From Gracilaria domingensis (taxonomy: Eukaryota > Rhodophyta > Florideophyceae > Gracilariales > Gracilariaceae): a stretch of DNA of 64,000 bases. The notes under the pieces are model-generated. The model searched no databases. It saw nothing but the letters and a program-made list of their open reading frames with translations, and was not told the DNA's origin. Shown here piece after piece: positions 1 to 9,174 of the stretch. The DNA lies in the NCBI GenBank assembly GCA_022539475.1, contig VCMS01000015.1:248001-312000 (forward strand). Direction: 5' to 3'. The position numbers were made by a program, and so were the translations under genes. Each line of letters opens with the position of its first letter. Position 1 is the first letter of the stretch.

Positions 1-1
1 C

Positions 2-2368
2 GAATGGTGGGAGATTGAAGAAGACGGGTACTTTTACGACAACGTGTGTAGAGTTCTTCGGGAGGGCGGGCTTGCGTTCCTGCTGATTCGGCTGCTGTCC
101 AGGCCGCAATGGATTGCAAAACGTCTCGTAAGCAGCGGGATCTACGCCGTTGAGCAGGACTTGGGGCATGGCATAGCGATTGCGAACGAGAGCAGGCACG
201 GCTATTCGGATCACAAGGACCATCTGGTCATGGTCGGCAGAGCTGCGCGGATGGGCTGCACGGCAGTGGCTTCCAACCCTCGTGAAGTTTGGTTTCAACT
301 GCACGGACGTCTGCTGCAGCACGCGGAAGAATGCAAGCAGACCAAAACGTTTGTGGTGGAAATTGAGAGGTGTGCGCCGCGACCGTGGGTGCAAGCTTCT
401 TTGGGGATTTTGCAACCTCCGGGTGCTCTGCTTGAAATCATACGCAGCCCGAGCACGCCACATTGCGTGACGATAGAGCGAGATGGAATTTGGTTCTCAT
501 GGGGTTCAGCATGTAAGGGCGGGTCTCCCGGCGTCACGGAATATCGAAGCGAGAGTGGAGTTTGCAGATCCGAACCATTCGTCACTGAAGAAATGCACAA
601 CAAAATAGTCGATTGCAGCGTGATTCTTTCGGAGCAGAACAGCGTTGTCACCGCCGGGAAGGACCGGAATGGGAATGGAACAATCGTGACGTGGGATACA
701 GAAACAGGGAGGATGAAGCGAGTGGTCAAGTGCGCCCACTTTGGCTTTGGGCATAAATTCTTAGCGTTCAGCTGTGACGGTACACGAGTGACGTCCACTG
801 ATGGAACGCATCAGATCCGAGTATGGGACGCACGTAGCGGCAAGGAGCTGACGCCGCTCTTGTTCAGTCTCCCTCGATTGCTTACCTGCGCTGCGATGAG
901 TGCGGACGGTGGGCGCATTGTGTCGAGGTCTGTGGACAACACGGTGCGCGTGTGGGACGCGCGTAGCGGCGAGCGGCTGACGCCGCGGTTTGTGGGTCAC
1001 ACTGATTCGGTTACCTGCGTTGCGATGAGTGCGGACGGCGGGCGCATTGTGTCGGGGTCTGTGGACAACACGGTGCGCGTGTGGGACGCGCGTAGCGGCA
1101 AGCAGCTGACGCCGCCGTGTATCGGTCACACTGATTCGGTTACCTGCGTTGCGATGAGTGCGGACGGCGGACGCATTGTGTCGGGGTCTCGGGACAGGAC
1201 GGTGCGTGTGTGGGACGCGAGAAGCGGCAAGCAGCTGACGCCGCCGTGTGTCGGTCACACCGCATCGGTTGAGTGCGTTGCGGTGAATGCGGACGGCGGG
1301 CGCATTGTGTCGGGGTCTTGGGACAGAACGGTGCGTGTGTGGGACGCGAGAAGCGGCAAGCAGCTGACGCCGCCGTGTGTCGGTCACATCGCATTGGTTA
1401 GGTGCGTTGCGGTGAGTGTGGACGGCAGGCGCATTGTGTCGGGGTCTTACGACAGGACGGTGCGTGTGTGGGACGCGAGTAGCGGGAAGCAGATGACGCC
1501 GCCGTGTGTCGGTCATTCCGCATCGGTTGAGTGCGTTGCGGTGAGTGCGGACGGCGGGCGCATTGTGTCGGGGTCTGTGGACAACACGGTGCGCCTGTGG
1601 GACGCGCGTAGCGGCGAGCGGCTGACGCCGCGGTTTGTGGGTCACACTGATTCGGTTACCTGCGTTGCGATGAGTGCGGACGGCGGGCGCATTGTGTCCG
1701 GCTCTTCGGACAACACGGTGCGCGTGTGGGACGCGAGTAGCGGCGAGCGGCTGACGCCGCCGTGTGTCGGTCACACTGGATGGGTTACGTGCGTTGCGAT
1801 GAGTGCGGACGGCGGGCGCATTGTGTCGGGGTCTAGAGACAGGACGGTGCGAGTGTGGGACGCGAGAAGCGGCAAGCAGCTGACGCCGACGTGTGTCGGC
1901 CACAAAGGGGACATTACCTGCGTTGCGGTGAGTGCGGACGGCGGGCGCATTGTGTCGGGGTCTTTGGACAAGACGGTGCGTGTGTGGGACGCGAGTAGCG
2001 GCAAGCAGCTGACGCCACCGTATGTTGGTCACTTTTCATTCGTCGAGTGCGTTGCGGTGAGTGCGTGCGGCGGGCGCATAGCAGCCGGCTATGCCGACAG
2101 GAGGGTGTGCGCGTGGGACGTTGATTCGGGGAAAGAATGCGAGCCAACTCCGGAAGAGTATTCGCTGCTCGGCAGGTCGCGTCTTGCGAGTGAACTGTGG
2201 AACTGCGACGATGAGCAAGTTCGCGGAGTTGACGAGCACGGCGACGCTGTTGTGCTGGCGACATGCGACATGCCGGTGCGAAATGTTGGCGGTGGGGATG
2301 TGTACTTCTCTGATCGATTTGCGAGTTGCTGTACGATAGTTCGACGGGCGGGGCCGTCGCGGCAGTGA
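2..2368 (+). CDS. WD40-repeat protein, 5' end outside window
   Basis: The reading frame is open to the left window edge (the first in-frame initiator is only a GTG at 44), so the true N-terminus lies upstream and this is a 3' partial gene ending in TGA. From about residue 200 onward the protein is WD40 propeller sequence: one divergent unit (VTWDTETGR) followed by 11 near-identical 43-residue units with the signature GHTxSVxCVAxSADGGRIVSGSxDxTVRVWD. WD40 proteins are beta-propeller scaffolds for protein-protein contact. With 11-12 blades there is enough for one seven-blade propeller plus part of a second. The N-terminal ~200 residues (LAFLLIRLLSRPQWIAKRL, then Cys- and Trp-containing sequence) are not recognised. 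The C-terminal ~80 residues after the last unit also match nothing I know. Function beyond scaffolding cannot be assigned. Confidence 0.85.
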   Translation, partial: EWWEIEEDGYFYDNVCRVLREGGLAFLLIRLLSRPQWIAKRLVSSGIYAVEQDLGHGIAIANESRHGYSDHKDHLVMVGRAARMGCTAVASNPREVWFQLHGRLLQHAEECKQTKTFVVEIERCAPRPWVQASLGILQPPGALLEIIRSPSTPHCVTIERDGIWFSWGSACKGGSPGVTEYRSESGVCRSEPFVTEEMHNKIVDCSVILSEQNSVVTAGKDRNGNGTIVTWDTETGRMKRVVKCAHFGFGHKFLAFSCDGTRVTSTDGTHQIRVWDARSGKELTPLLFSLPRLLTCAAMSADGGRIVSRSVDNTVRVWDARSGERLTPRFVGHTDSVTCVAMSADGGRIVSGSVDNTVRVWDARSGKQLTPPCIGHTDSVTCVAMSADGGRIVSGSRDRTVRVWDARSGKQLTPPCVGHTASVECVAVNADGGRIVSGSWDRTVRVWDARSGKQLTPPCVGHIALVRCVAVSVDGRRIVSGSYDRTVRVWDASSGKQMTPPCVGHSASVECVAVSADGGRIVSGSVDNTVRLWDARSGERLTPRFVGHTDSVTCVAMSADGGRIVSGSSDNTVRVWDASSGERLTPPCVGHTGWVTCVAMSADGGRIVSGSRDRTVRVWDARSGKQLTPTCVGHKGDITCVAVSADGGRIVSGSLDKTVRVWDASSGKQLTPPYVGHFSFVECVAVSACGGRIAAGYADRRVCAWDVDSGKECEPTPEEYSLLGRSRLASELWNCDDEQVRGVDEHGDAVVLATCDMPVRNVGGGDVYFSDRFASCCTIVRRAGPSRQ
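811..2140 (+). repeat. 129-bp tandem repeat encoding WD40 units
   Basis: The string tgggacg (coding WD) recurs at an exact 129-bp step, with start points near 822, 951, 1080, 1209, 1338, 1467, 1596, 1725, 1854, 1983 and 2112. That is eleven units without a single indel. Neighbouring units are nearly identical at nucleotide level, including synonymous sites, apart from a few codons such as the residue before DRT/DNT. The period equals one 43-residue WD40 unit. Confidence 0.93.
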
Positions 2369-3150
2369 AGCGGCAAGCACCGCGTGGATTGCGATGTCCA
2401 AGCCTCGGAGCTCGCCGCGGGGATGTCGCGCTTGCGCAGTTTGTGCGCGCTGGGGTCCAGCCGCTGCACGTCGCACAACATTGTTTTGAGCCTCTAAGCT
2501 TTCCATGTTTTTTCTATGTAGCACCTTCTTTTGTACCTTCTTTTGTACCCCAACGTGGCCTTCGTGCAATACGTCTCAGTTCTGTCCTTCTTTCTGCGTT
2601 CGCCAGCCCGGTGTGACATGGTGACAGTGTTCGCTGACCAGCGATGCAGAGTTTTAGCTCCCTTTGGTACCCTCGGTGCTCATGCAGTTCGTCCTCCCAG
2701 CAGCTCGTGGAAACATTCGTATTCGCAAAACGCTTTGAGACAGAGCACCAAGCGCGCTGGTTTTCACGTCTCAAAGCTTGATTCTCTTCTACGAACGGCA
2801 CAAAACGTTCCAGCCCGCTGTGAAAGAGCCCGAAGAGATTTTGCTTTTGGGCGAGGCCATATTGTTTCATTTCCTTGTCCTCTACGCCTTTTGTTTTTCT
2901 TGCATATGGTCACACAAAGCAGACGCGTACGGGAGTATTGTCCGTACTAAGGAATCAAAATGCGAAACTCTCCATTGCCACACTCGCTGTCAAACCATAC
3001 CTTTCGAACAATTGCCAAACAATTCATTCTGCAAAACGATCTTGGCTGCTTTTTATGACATGCTTCGCAGCCGCGTCAATGGATTGCACTTACAAGTTTG
3101 TAAACAAACCCTATCAAGCTATGCCTCCAGTTCGTGCTCGTCTTTACCGC
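2369..3150. other. Intergenic, no gene supported
   Basis: Several overlapping short open frames exist on both strands but none shows a domain, signal peptide or consistent codon pattern. A short direct duplication, ccttcttttgtac, occurs at about 2524-2548. Nothing else is seen. Confidence 0.5.
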
Positions 3151-4197
3151 TCAGCAGCTCCACAACAACCTCAGAAAAATACGAAAACACACCATCCCCC
3201 CCGCTCTCTTTCCATGCATCACCGCCGAGCGCGACAAAATAATCTCCAGCAACACCAAACAGAACAAAATTTGCAAATCGATATACAAGTGCGCGCTCTT
3301 TTCTCCCACACGCACCTCGCGAGCGGTGTCATAGCATGTGGCCCGGCTCAATTCCAAATGAATGCTTAGCATCACCTTCAGAATATGCTCCGCACTCTTT
3401 CCGCTTAGCCACGAGAAGTACCCTTCTCCCAGCGACGCGCTTCCCATCCTTCGCAGTAGAATGAATACCACCAGGCGAGCACGAATAGGATGCGAGATGA
3501 CCATCCACGTTGTGCCATTGTTATGCGTCCTCACCGACGCAACTCCGCTGCAATTATAGCCATTCAGCTCACACCCGCGCCGGAGACTGTGCATATCATG
3601 CACGAATGCATCTTCAGTACCGCTCACAGTCCCGTTATCGATGCGAATCGAGCCGTAAGCCACCATTCCCGACGGTGACAGGCAAGAAAACTCTCGAAGC
3701 TTTGGGGAATACACCACCGGCACATATTGCACGGCAGTTAATCCATTGCGAACCTTCCAAGTTTGAGCACAAAGCTCAGCCTCCATCAACGTAAAATTTT
3801 GCCGCTCTTTATACGTGCCGTTGAAGCACAGGTTTGGCGACAGAGGTCGCGGCACACGGTATATTACGGGAGATGGGAAAGGTGCATACCGGTGCTCACT
3901 TCCAACCCCTACGTTCCAGAACATCCATCGCACTAGTAGGGCTACGAACGCCAAAAGCGTGGAATGATCCTGCAGTAGCGATTTGAATGTAGCGGGCAAG
4001 TTGTGCACCGCGCTTCCTTTGATCTTTTTGAGGAGCTGAAGCTCGACCCGCGAGGGGTAATACAGGCGCCCCAGAATAAAAACCACCGCAACTGTGAGAG
4101 CAAATTTGATAATCTCCGGCACGGGCGTGCGGAGGAAGAAGAACGGATTGTTCTCGCGTACGGCGAGGTAGACCACTTCACGGCGAACATTTGTCAT
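3151..4197 (-). CDS. Multi-pass membrane protein of unknown function
   Basis: The product is 348 residues from the ATG at 4197; the open frame begins eight codons earlier at a TTG just after a TGA. Hydrophobic segments are visible near residues 28-47 (IIKFALTVAVVFILGRLYY), 78-96 (TLLAFVALLVRWMFWNVGV) and 305-322 (LYIDLQILFCLVLLEIILS), with a weaker one near 238-247 (RLVVFILLRR). The central part is Cys-rich with several N-x-S/T sites (NGT, NFT, NCS, NGT), suggesting an extracellular or lumenal loop. The C-terminus is short and basic. I do not recognise a family. The gene may continue upstream through one or more introns, because a consensus 49-nt GT-AG interval lies at 4387-4435, so the N-terminus is uncertain. 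Confidence 0.5.
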   Translation of the reverse strand: MTNVRREVVYLAVRENNPFFFLRTPVPEIIKFALTVAVVFILGRLYYPSRVELQLLKKIKGSAVHNLPATFKSLLQDHSTLLAFVALLVRWMFWNVGVGSEHRYAPFPSPVIYRVPRPLSPNLCFNGTYKERQNFTLMEAELCAQTWKVRNGLTAVQYVPVVYSPKLREFSCLSPSGMVAYGSIRIDNGTVSGTEDAFVHDMHSLRRGCELNGYNCSGVASVRTHNNGTTWMVISHPIRARLVVFILLRRMGSASLGEGYFSWLSGKSAEHILKVMLSIHLELSRATCYDTAREVRVGEKSAHLYIDLQILFCLVLLEIILSRSAVMHGKRAGGMVCFRIFLRLLWSC

Positions 4198-4386
4198 ATT
4201 TTTGTGGCCCAAACGGAGCAATTTGGCAAGGGCGTGCTTTCAGTAGCTTGAAAGTGAGCTTGTCCAAGAAGAAATGACTCGATACTCAACCGTGTAGGCA
4301 AGCTTTGTCCGTTGATTAATACGGACGATAGGTCATGAAACGATGTTTGCGGGCAGCAATGCAGAGCTCTTGTACGTGTACGTGAT

Positions 4387-4435
4387 CTGTTGACGTGAGA
4401 TGGAAAATTAGTTAATCGAAATATTTTGCACCTAC
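4387..4435 (-). other. Candidate 49-nt spliceosomal intron
   Basis: On the minus strand this interval starts GTAGGTG, contains a TTAACTAAT branch-like string and ends CAACAG, matching the intron style seen in the glutamate-receptor-like gene at 10.3-12.1 kb. The exons either side are short and I could not join them convincingly to the frame at 3151-4197. Confidence 0.3.
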
Positions 4436-4692
4436 CAATTAAAACATTAGCTACACTTCCTTTTACAGCAAAACACTTGAGCAGAGAGTGTACGAAATTG
4501 CTGCCAGACTGGACCAAAAGTAAGGAACTTTTTTTCAATAATATTTAATCAATCGCGCTGTGAGAAGCATATGCGTGATGCTTGCAAGTAGAACACGAAG
4601 CAAGCCTGGACAGTTGGATAGCGTGGGAATGGCCCCGGATTTTTTTAAATTTAAAAATATAAGAGAAATGTTTTGGGTTTTTCTGTTTCGAC

Positions 4693-5625
4693 TCAAATCA
4701 CATCGGCCACTGCGTTGCAGGTGCCGTCGACGTCATCGGCCACGCACGTCTCCCCAAAGTCGCAGAACGCCGACGAAGTACACGAAACATTGTTGCCGCC
4801 AAACGCACACACGCAGTCGTCTTCCCCGCCACACGGCACAACATCGCTGGCCTCATCCACCACAACGCACTCGCGTCCCCCGGCGCAATCGGCGTCAGCC
4901 GTGCAGCTCGAGAACGTCAATCCGGTCGGGAAGTTGCCCACAATCATCGAGTTGGCCACGCAGAACGACGCGCGCACCTCGGGCGAGATACGCACGCAGG
5001 ACGTGCCCACCAGGCAGTCCTGAAACGTGTCGCACGTCGACTCCACCTCCAGACAGGAGCAGCTGGTGGCGAAGCAGTCAAGCAGCCCGCTGGTCAGAGT
5101 AGTTCCAAAGCAGCTTCTTCCCGGCACACACTCGCTGGAAGACGTACACGTCTCAAAGTCCAGCGTCGCACCAGTGATAATCACGTTCGAGAAGCATGCC
5201 GAGGCACCACTGACGGCCGTGTCACACGACTCGCCGGACGGGCAGTCGGCGGTAGTGGTGCACGTGTTATCCGCAGTAACACAAATGCAGTCGCCTCCCG
5301 CACAGTCAATGCTGAGCCCATCGTCGTCGAACTCCACGCAGAATCGAGGCGTCTCGCATTCAGCGGTGCTGGTGCAGTCCTCGCCGTTGAGGCCGGGGCG
5401 TGCCAGAGTGGGTAGGCGCAGCGGATCGGGAGCTGCTGCCGCCGCGGGTGCGGCTGTGTGGAGCTTCGCTGCGGATACGAAGCGGCGCACAAGGGGCCGG
5501 CGCAGCGCGGTTTTGGGTGTGAAGATGTTGCGCGCGCGCTGGGCGGGGACATGAGCGCGAGATAGGTGGGGCGTGGCATGGGCCAGGGAGGCGATTAAGA
5601 GAAAGAGGACGGTGATGCGCAGCAT
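4693..5625 (-). CDS. Secreted cysteine-rich repeat protein
   Basis: The product is 310 residues. It starts with a clear signal peptide (MLRITVLFLLIASLAHA), then a basic/Ala-Pro linker to about residue 80. The rest is six copies of a short Cys motif, C-[TD]-x3-x-C-x5-C (for example CTTTADCPSGESC, CTSSSECVPGRSC, CDTFQDCLVGTSC), interleaved with further Cys pairs such as CAGGDCICV and CATSCSCLE. The even pattern points to a disulfide-rich extracellular or cell-wall protein. It resembles Cys-rich EGF-like or knottin-like repeat proteins in general, but I cannot name the family or a substrate. No intron is needed to explain the frame. Confidence 0.7.
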   Translation of the reverse strand: MLRITVLFLLIASLAHATPHLSRAHVPAQRARNIFTPKTALRRPLVRRFVSAAKLHTAAPAAAAAPDPLRLPTLARPGLNGEDCTSTAECETPRFCVEFDDDGLSIDCAGGDCICVTADNTCTTTADCPSGESCDTAVSGASACFSNVIITGATLDFETCTSSSECVPGRSCFGTTLTSGLLDCFATSCSCLEVESTCDTFQDCLVGTSCVRISPEVRASFCVANSMIVGNFPTGLTFSSCTADADCAGGRECVVVDEASDVVPCGGEDDCVCAFGGNNVSCTSSAFCDFGETCVADDVDGTCNAVADVI

Positions 5626-6494
5626 TTTTGAGCAAGGAGATCAAGGAGAGTTCAAGATCAACGAGAGTCTAGGAGGGCTGTTGGAGGCTGTAGGCGTGGA
5701 ACAATGTGAGGAAAGACAGGTGATCGGAAGCGACTTCGGGATATTCTTATAGAACAAGTTTCCCAAAGTCTCTGCGTCTCTGCAGGAGATGTGAGGGGAA
5801 GATTTACAGAAAGGAGGAAGATACTTTGGCGGAGAGTATCTGAGAAGAATAGAGAAGAATGCGATGAAGCATACAGAAATGTGAAGCGGGCCAGTGACTG
5901 GACAGCAACAGGCAAATGCTCGACATGACGCATACAGAGCGAATCCCTTTCCCACTGGAAACTAAACCGTTATTCCACGAATTGCTCCGTTGCCTCAATC
6001 GCGTTGGCTGCCGTCGAGGATCATTCTTTTGACATATCTGCGGGATACTGAAAACTGCGTCGTTCTGTCTTCTCTGTCTCTGCAGCTTAGATAAACTTGT
6101 ACACAACGCATCATCATCACGACAAAAATCCGAATAGGGTTCGTCATTCATCTGGCCATGCATGCTGAGAACCTCACATCTCCTTCATGCGAGTCACAAC
6201 TTTCCGCACCACTTGTCTAAGAGCTTCAATCAGCCAACGGACCAGGCCAGCTGAGGCGAAGGGATGCCAACATTTTGTTTATATCGAGCCAACACGGAAT
6301 GACAGACAGGTCGCCACTTTTGAATTTGGACTATATCCGTCTGGCAAGGGTTAAATGATGCGTGTGGAAGATACGGATGGTGCTTTAACTGTTTACAGTC
6401 ACAATTAACGCGTTTTCGCTCGATATAAACCGTCAACGTGAGCTCCAAAGGGAAGGGAAGGGTACCGCCCTGTTGTCTGCATGGTTTGTCCTTC
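5626..6494. other. Intergenic, no gene supported
   Basis: This stretch lies between the start of the Cys-rich gene and the 3' end of the hydrolase gene, both on the minus strand. It therefore holds the promoter of the Cys-rich gene and the 3' flank of the hydrolase gene. No convincing open frame, repeat or RNA gene is seen. Confidence 0.5.
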
Positions 6495-7889
6495 TTACTT
6501 GCAGGATGACATGTTTGCCACCGACCCGCTGATGGCGAACTCCAAGGACAATACCGCGCCACACGGGTGCTGCGTGGCAACGTGGCCCGCTCCTCTTACC
6601 AACGCCACCTGCCTTCTAAACACGTCATCGAGGTCCACAACGTTCTCAAGCGGTGTCGCAGAATCCAAATCGCCGACCAGAACTAGCGCCGGAATTTCTC
6701 TCTGCATACCCATATCAAGTGGAAGCCCTTCCCTTCTCAGTTGAGCAAACGGCATTGCCACACAGCCCCGCACCAAGCTTGGAAACCCTTCCGTCAGTGA
6801 GAAAGGAGAGAAGGCGCCCAACCCTCCCCTGTGCAGCAGGTCGTACACAAGGGTTCCAAGTCGCTCGAGAAAGCCTGCCTCAACGTCCCAGGGAACCCAG
6901 TCGATGATGGTATTACAAATTGTGGACTCGCGCATGGCGATTGAAACGTTTTGAAGAGGCTGCACCACCGGCTCCAATGCGCTTGCAATTTGTTTCAACC
7001 CAGTGTAATTCTTTTCATCGGCTGCGGACGCAATCGCATTCGTGAACGAATCACAAGTCATTCCATACATATGAAACAGCAGTCTTGGATCAATCCCGAC
7101 ACTCTCCCTCAACGCTCGGTTCCACCGAAGCCGATGGAGCACCAGCTTGACCTGCTTCTCCAACTTGGAGGAGGAAAAACCGGGAACATTTCTGTTTTTC
7201 TCTGCGTAGATTCGAGCGTACGCGGCGTGATGACGCAGTCGGTACACGTCCTTGTACCGCATCGGCAGAGGAGAGTCCAACAACATTGAGCGAATGCTGT
7301 CCGGATACATAACGCCATACGCCTGTGAAATGAGAGTGCCAAACGACACGCCGAAAAGATCCAGCTGCTTGAAACCGAGGGCGTTCCGCAGCGTCTCCAG
7401 ATCGTTCACGATGGCCGTCGCGGAGTAGTGGAGAATTTCTTCTCCAATCTCTAAAAAGCAGTTACGAAGGTCAAGGGGGTCAACATCAATTGTGAGTGGC
7501 TTTGCTTGCAACGAGCAGTTCAACCGGGATGCATTTCCGGCTCCTCGCGGATCGAACAGAATCACAGGACGGTTTAATTGTTCAACAACCTGTGCCGAAG
7601 TAATGCCTCCATCCGAGAGAAATGTTAATGGACCCCCTCCAGGACCTCCTGGTACGACAACAAGCGCACTGTCAAAATCGGCTGTGAAAGAAGGATACAC
7701 TATCAAGAAAAGCATGGAAATGTTGACGGTCGTGGATGGGTTTGCGTAGTCCAGCGGCACGGTGAGCTTCCCACATGATGAATGAGATTGAGCTTGTGGG
7801 CAGGGAATGGTCTCGATTGAGGCGAATGCCAAGGATGGGAGGAGGAAGAGGGACAGGGCCGCTTTGAGGGAGATGGCGTTGAAAGACAT
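6495..7889 (-). CDS. Secreted TAP-like alpha/beta hydrolase (S33-type)
   Basis: The product is 464 residues from the ATG at 7889. I prefer this start to the longer frame beginning at 8060 because it is followed at once by a signal peptide (FNAISLKAALSLFLLPSLAFA). Family marks of tripeptidyl-aminopeptidase/proline-iminopeptidase-like hydrolases are present in order: VPLDYANP, the oxyanion-hole loop VVPGGPGGG, FDPRGAGNAS, the nucleophile elbow GVSFGT, DSPLP, the acid loop LVGDLDSATP and the catalytic histidine loop GAGHVA. A Cys-rich cap domain lies between the elbow and the acid loop. Members release N-terminal peptides or act on small esters and amides; the substrate here is unknown. An inactivated paralogue lies at 48.3-49.7 kb on the same strand. 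Confidence 0.85.
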   Translation of the reverse strand: MSFNAISLKAALSLFLLPSLAFASIETIPCPQAQSHSSCGKLTVPLDYANPSTTVNISMLFLIVYPSFTADFDSALVVVPGGPGGGPLTFLSDGGITSAQVVEQLNRPVILFDPRGAGNASRLNCSLQAKPLTIDVDPLDLRNCFLEIGEEILHYSATAIVNDLETLRNALGFKQLDLFGVSFGTLISQAYGVMYPDSIRSMLLDSPLPMRYKDVYRLRHHAAYARIYAEKNRNVPGFSSSKLEKQVKLVLHRLRWNRALRESVGIDPRLLFHMYGMTCDSFTNAIASAADEKNYTGLKQIASALEPVVQPLQNVSIAMRESTICNTIIDWVPWDVEAGFLERLGTLVYDLLHRGGLGAFSPFSLTEGFPSLVRGCVAMPFAQLRREGLPLDMGMQREIPALVLVGDLDSATPLENVVDLDDVFRRQVALVRGAGHVATQHPCGAVLSLEFAISGSVANMSSCK

Positions 7890-8785
7890 GATGAGATCGC
7901 ATTGGTTCGTTGGGAGTACAGGATGAAGCTGCCAAAGTGTCTCCCGCCTGACTTTATTACCAGAGCGGATGGGCACACACTGTTGTTGCACATGTATGTC
8001 TGATTCCGCCCAAGGCCATGCAGCATTGTTTTGGCACTTGTGGATCACAGGTGCTGTCATATGCGATACAAATGCTCATCGGGGAGAAATTTGTATGCAA
8101 AACAACTGCGATCAACTGACTCATAGCGATTCTCTTCGAAGTGCAGAGTCTCGAGTGCTCTGCTCATTTTTCCACGTGTTGGGACATAGAATTGGTGGCA
8201 AACATCGTGGCAGAGACCGTCGCAGAGTGCTGCCCTGCAGGTAGCGACGGCAAGTTTGGCACAGAGGTGTCCGCCATGTCGAAAATGACGGGAGTATTTC
8301 TCGCAACCAACGAGCGCTTCCAACTTGGAAGTTACAAGCAGCGAAGATAAGATATCATGATTTGATATCAAATGGTTGCATGCGTTCAACGTGTGGCGGT
8401 TTGAACCAATGCAAAACAGACATGTGTGTAAACCAGGAGAGAGCGGGAAATGGCAAGTTTCGGAATACTTTGATGATTTTGTATACAAAATCTTATTATT
8501 TTGTAATCAAACAAAATTGTATGGGTGTGCACATATGATTCTCATCTTGCACATCAATTATGTTTGAAAAACATTCATTGAATGAGAAAGTAGTTAACAA
8601 ATAAAGAAAAATATGCCTAGTTTGGCGGTACGTTTCATTCTCCGAGCCAAGTCATCGGCGCAACTACACGTACGAATTGAAAGGCGCGCGCCGTCATTGG
8701 CGCGCGCGCAGCCGCCACGTGCCGCGCGCCGCCGCGCGCGCCGCCGCCGTCATCATCGCGCGAGCGACCATCTCCCCCTCCCCCT

Positions 8786-8820
<35 letters not shown>

Positions 8821-9174
8821 GCCACGTGCTCGCCGACCGCCCCGGCCCGTGCGCGCGCGAGCCGTGCCACGCAAAGGGCTTCTCCCGGCGGCCGGCGCCG
8901 CTCGCGACCGGGCGCGCGCCGCCGCCGCCTGTCGCGATTGGGCAACGGCTATGAGCGCGTTTGAGATCGGCACCTCCTGAGATTTGGCAACGGCTCCGCG
9001 CGCAGTGCTGATTGGAAACGTTTCACGCGTCGCGCGCCGCGCCAGCGCCGCGCCAGCGGTGACGCGACGGCGCCATAACCAACTCACACACAGTCATTTC
9101 AGCCGCGGCCGCACGCACGTCGCGCCACCGCGCTCGCAGCCGCCGTCCCGCCTGCTTACCGCCTGCTCACCGCG
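7890..9174. other. Intergenic, becomes very GC-rich toward 9.17 kb
   Basis: From 7890 to about 8610 the sequence is ordinary to AT-rich and holds only weak open frames. From about 8640 it switches abruptly to GC-rich, CpG-dense DNA (gcgcgcgc, cgccgccg) that leads straight into the cyclase gene. Long open frames on both strands in the GC-rich part are a by-product of base composition. Confidence 0.5.
8786..8820. repeat. (CCG)n microsatellite
   Basis: About eleven consecutive CCG/GCC triplets follow a short cccct-type run. This lies in the GC-rich upstream region of the cyclase gene and is not part of a supported reading frame. Confidence 0.9.

Noticed and set aside
761-2032. Long minus-strand open frame (423 codons) opposite the WD40 gene, rich in RPRHNAPAVRTHRN-type repeats
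   Set aside because: It is the reverse strand of the 129-bp WD40 repeat; the absence of stops follows from the repeat, and the plus strand encodes a known fold.
2531-3369. Several plus-strand frames of 100-160 codons opposite or beside the membrane-protein gene
   Set aside because: Mutually overlapping, without motifs; the minus-strand frame is longer and has membrane segments.
8057-8488. 143-codon minus-strand frame upstream of the hydrolase gene
   Set aside because: No domain, signal peptide or supporting context; likely chance.
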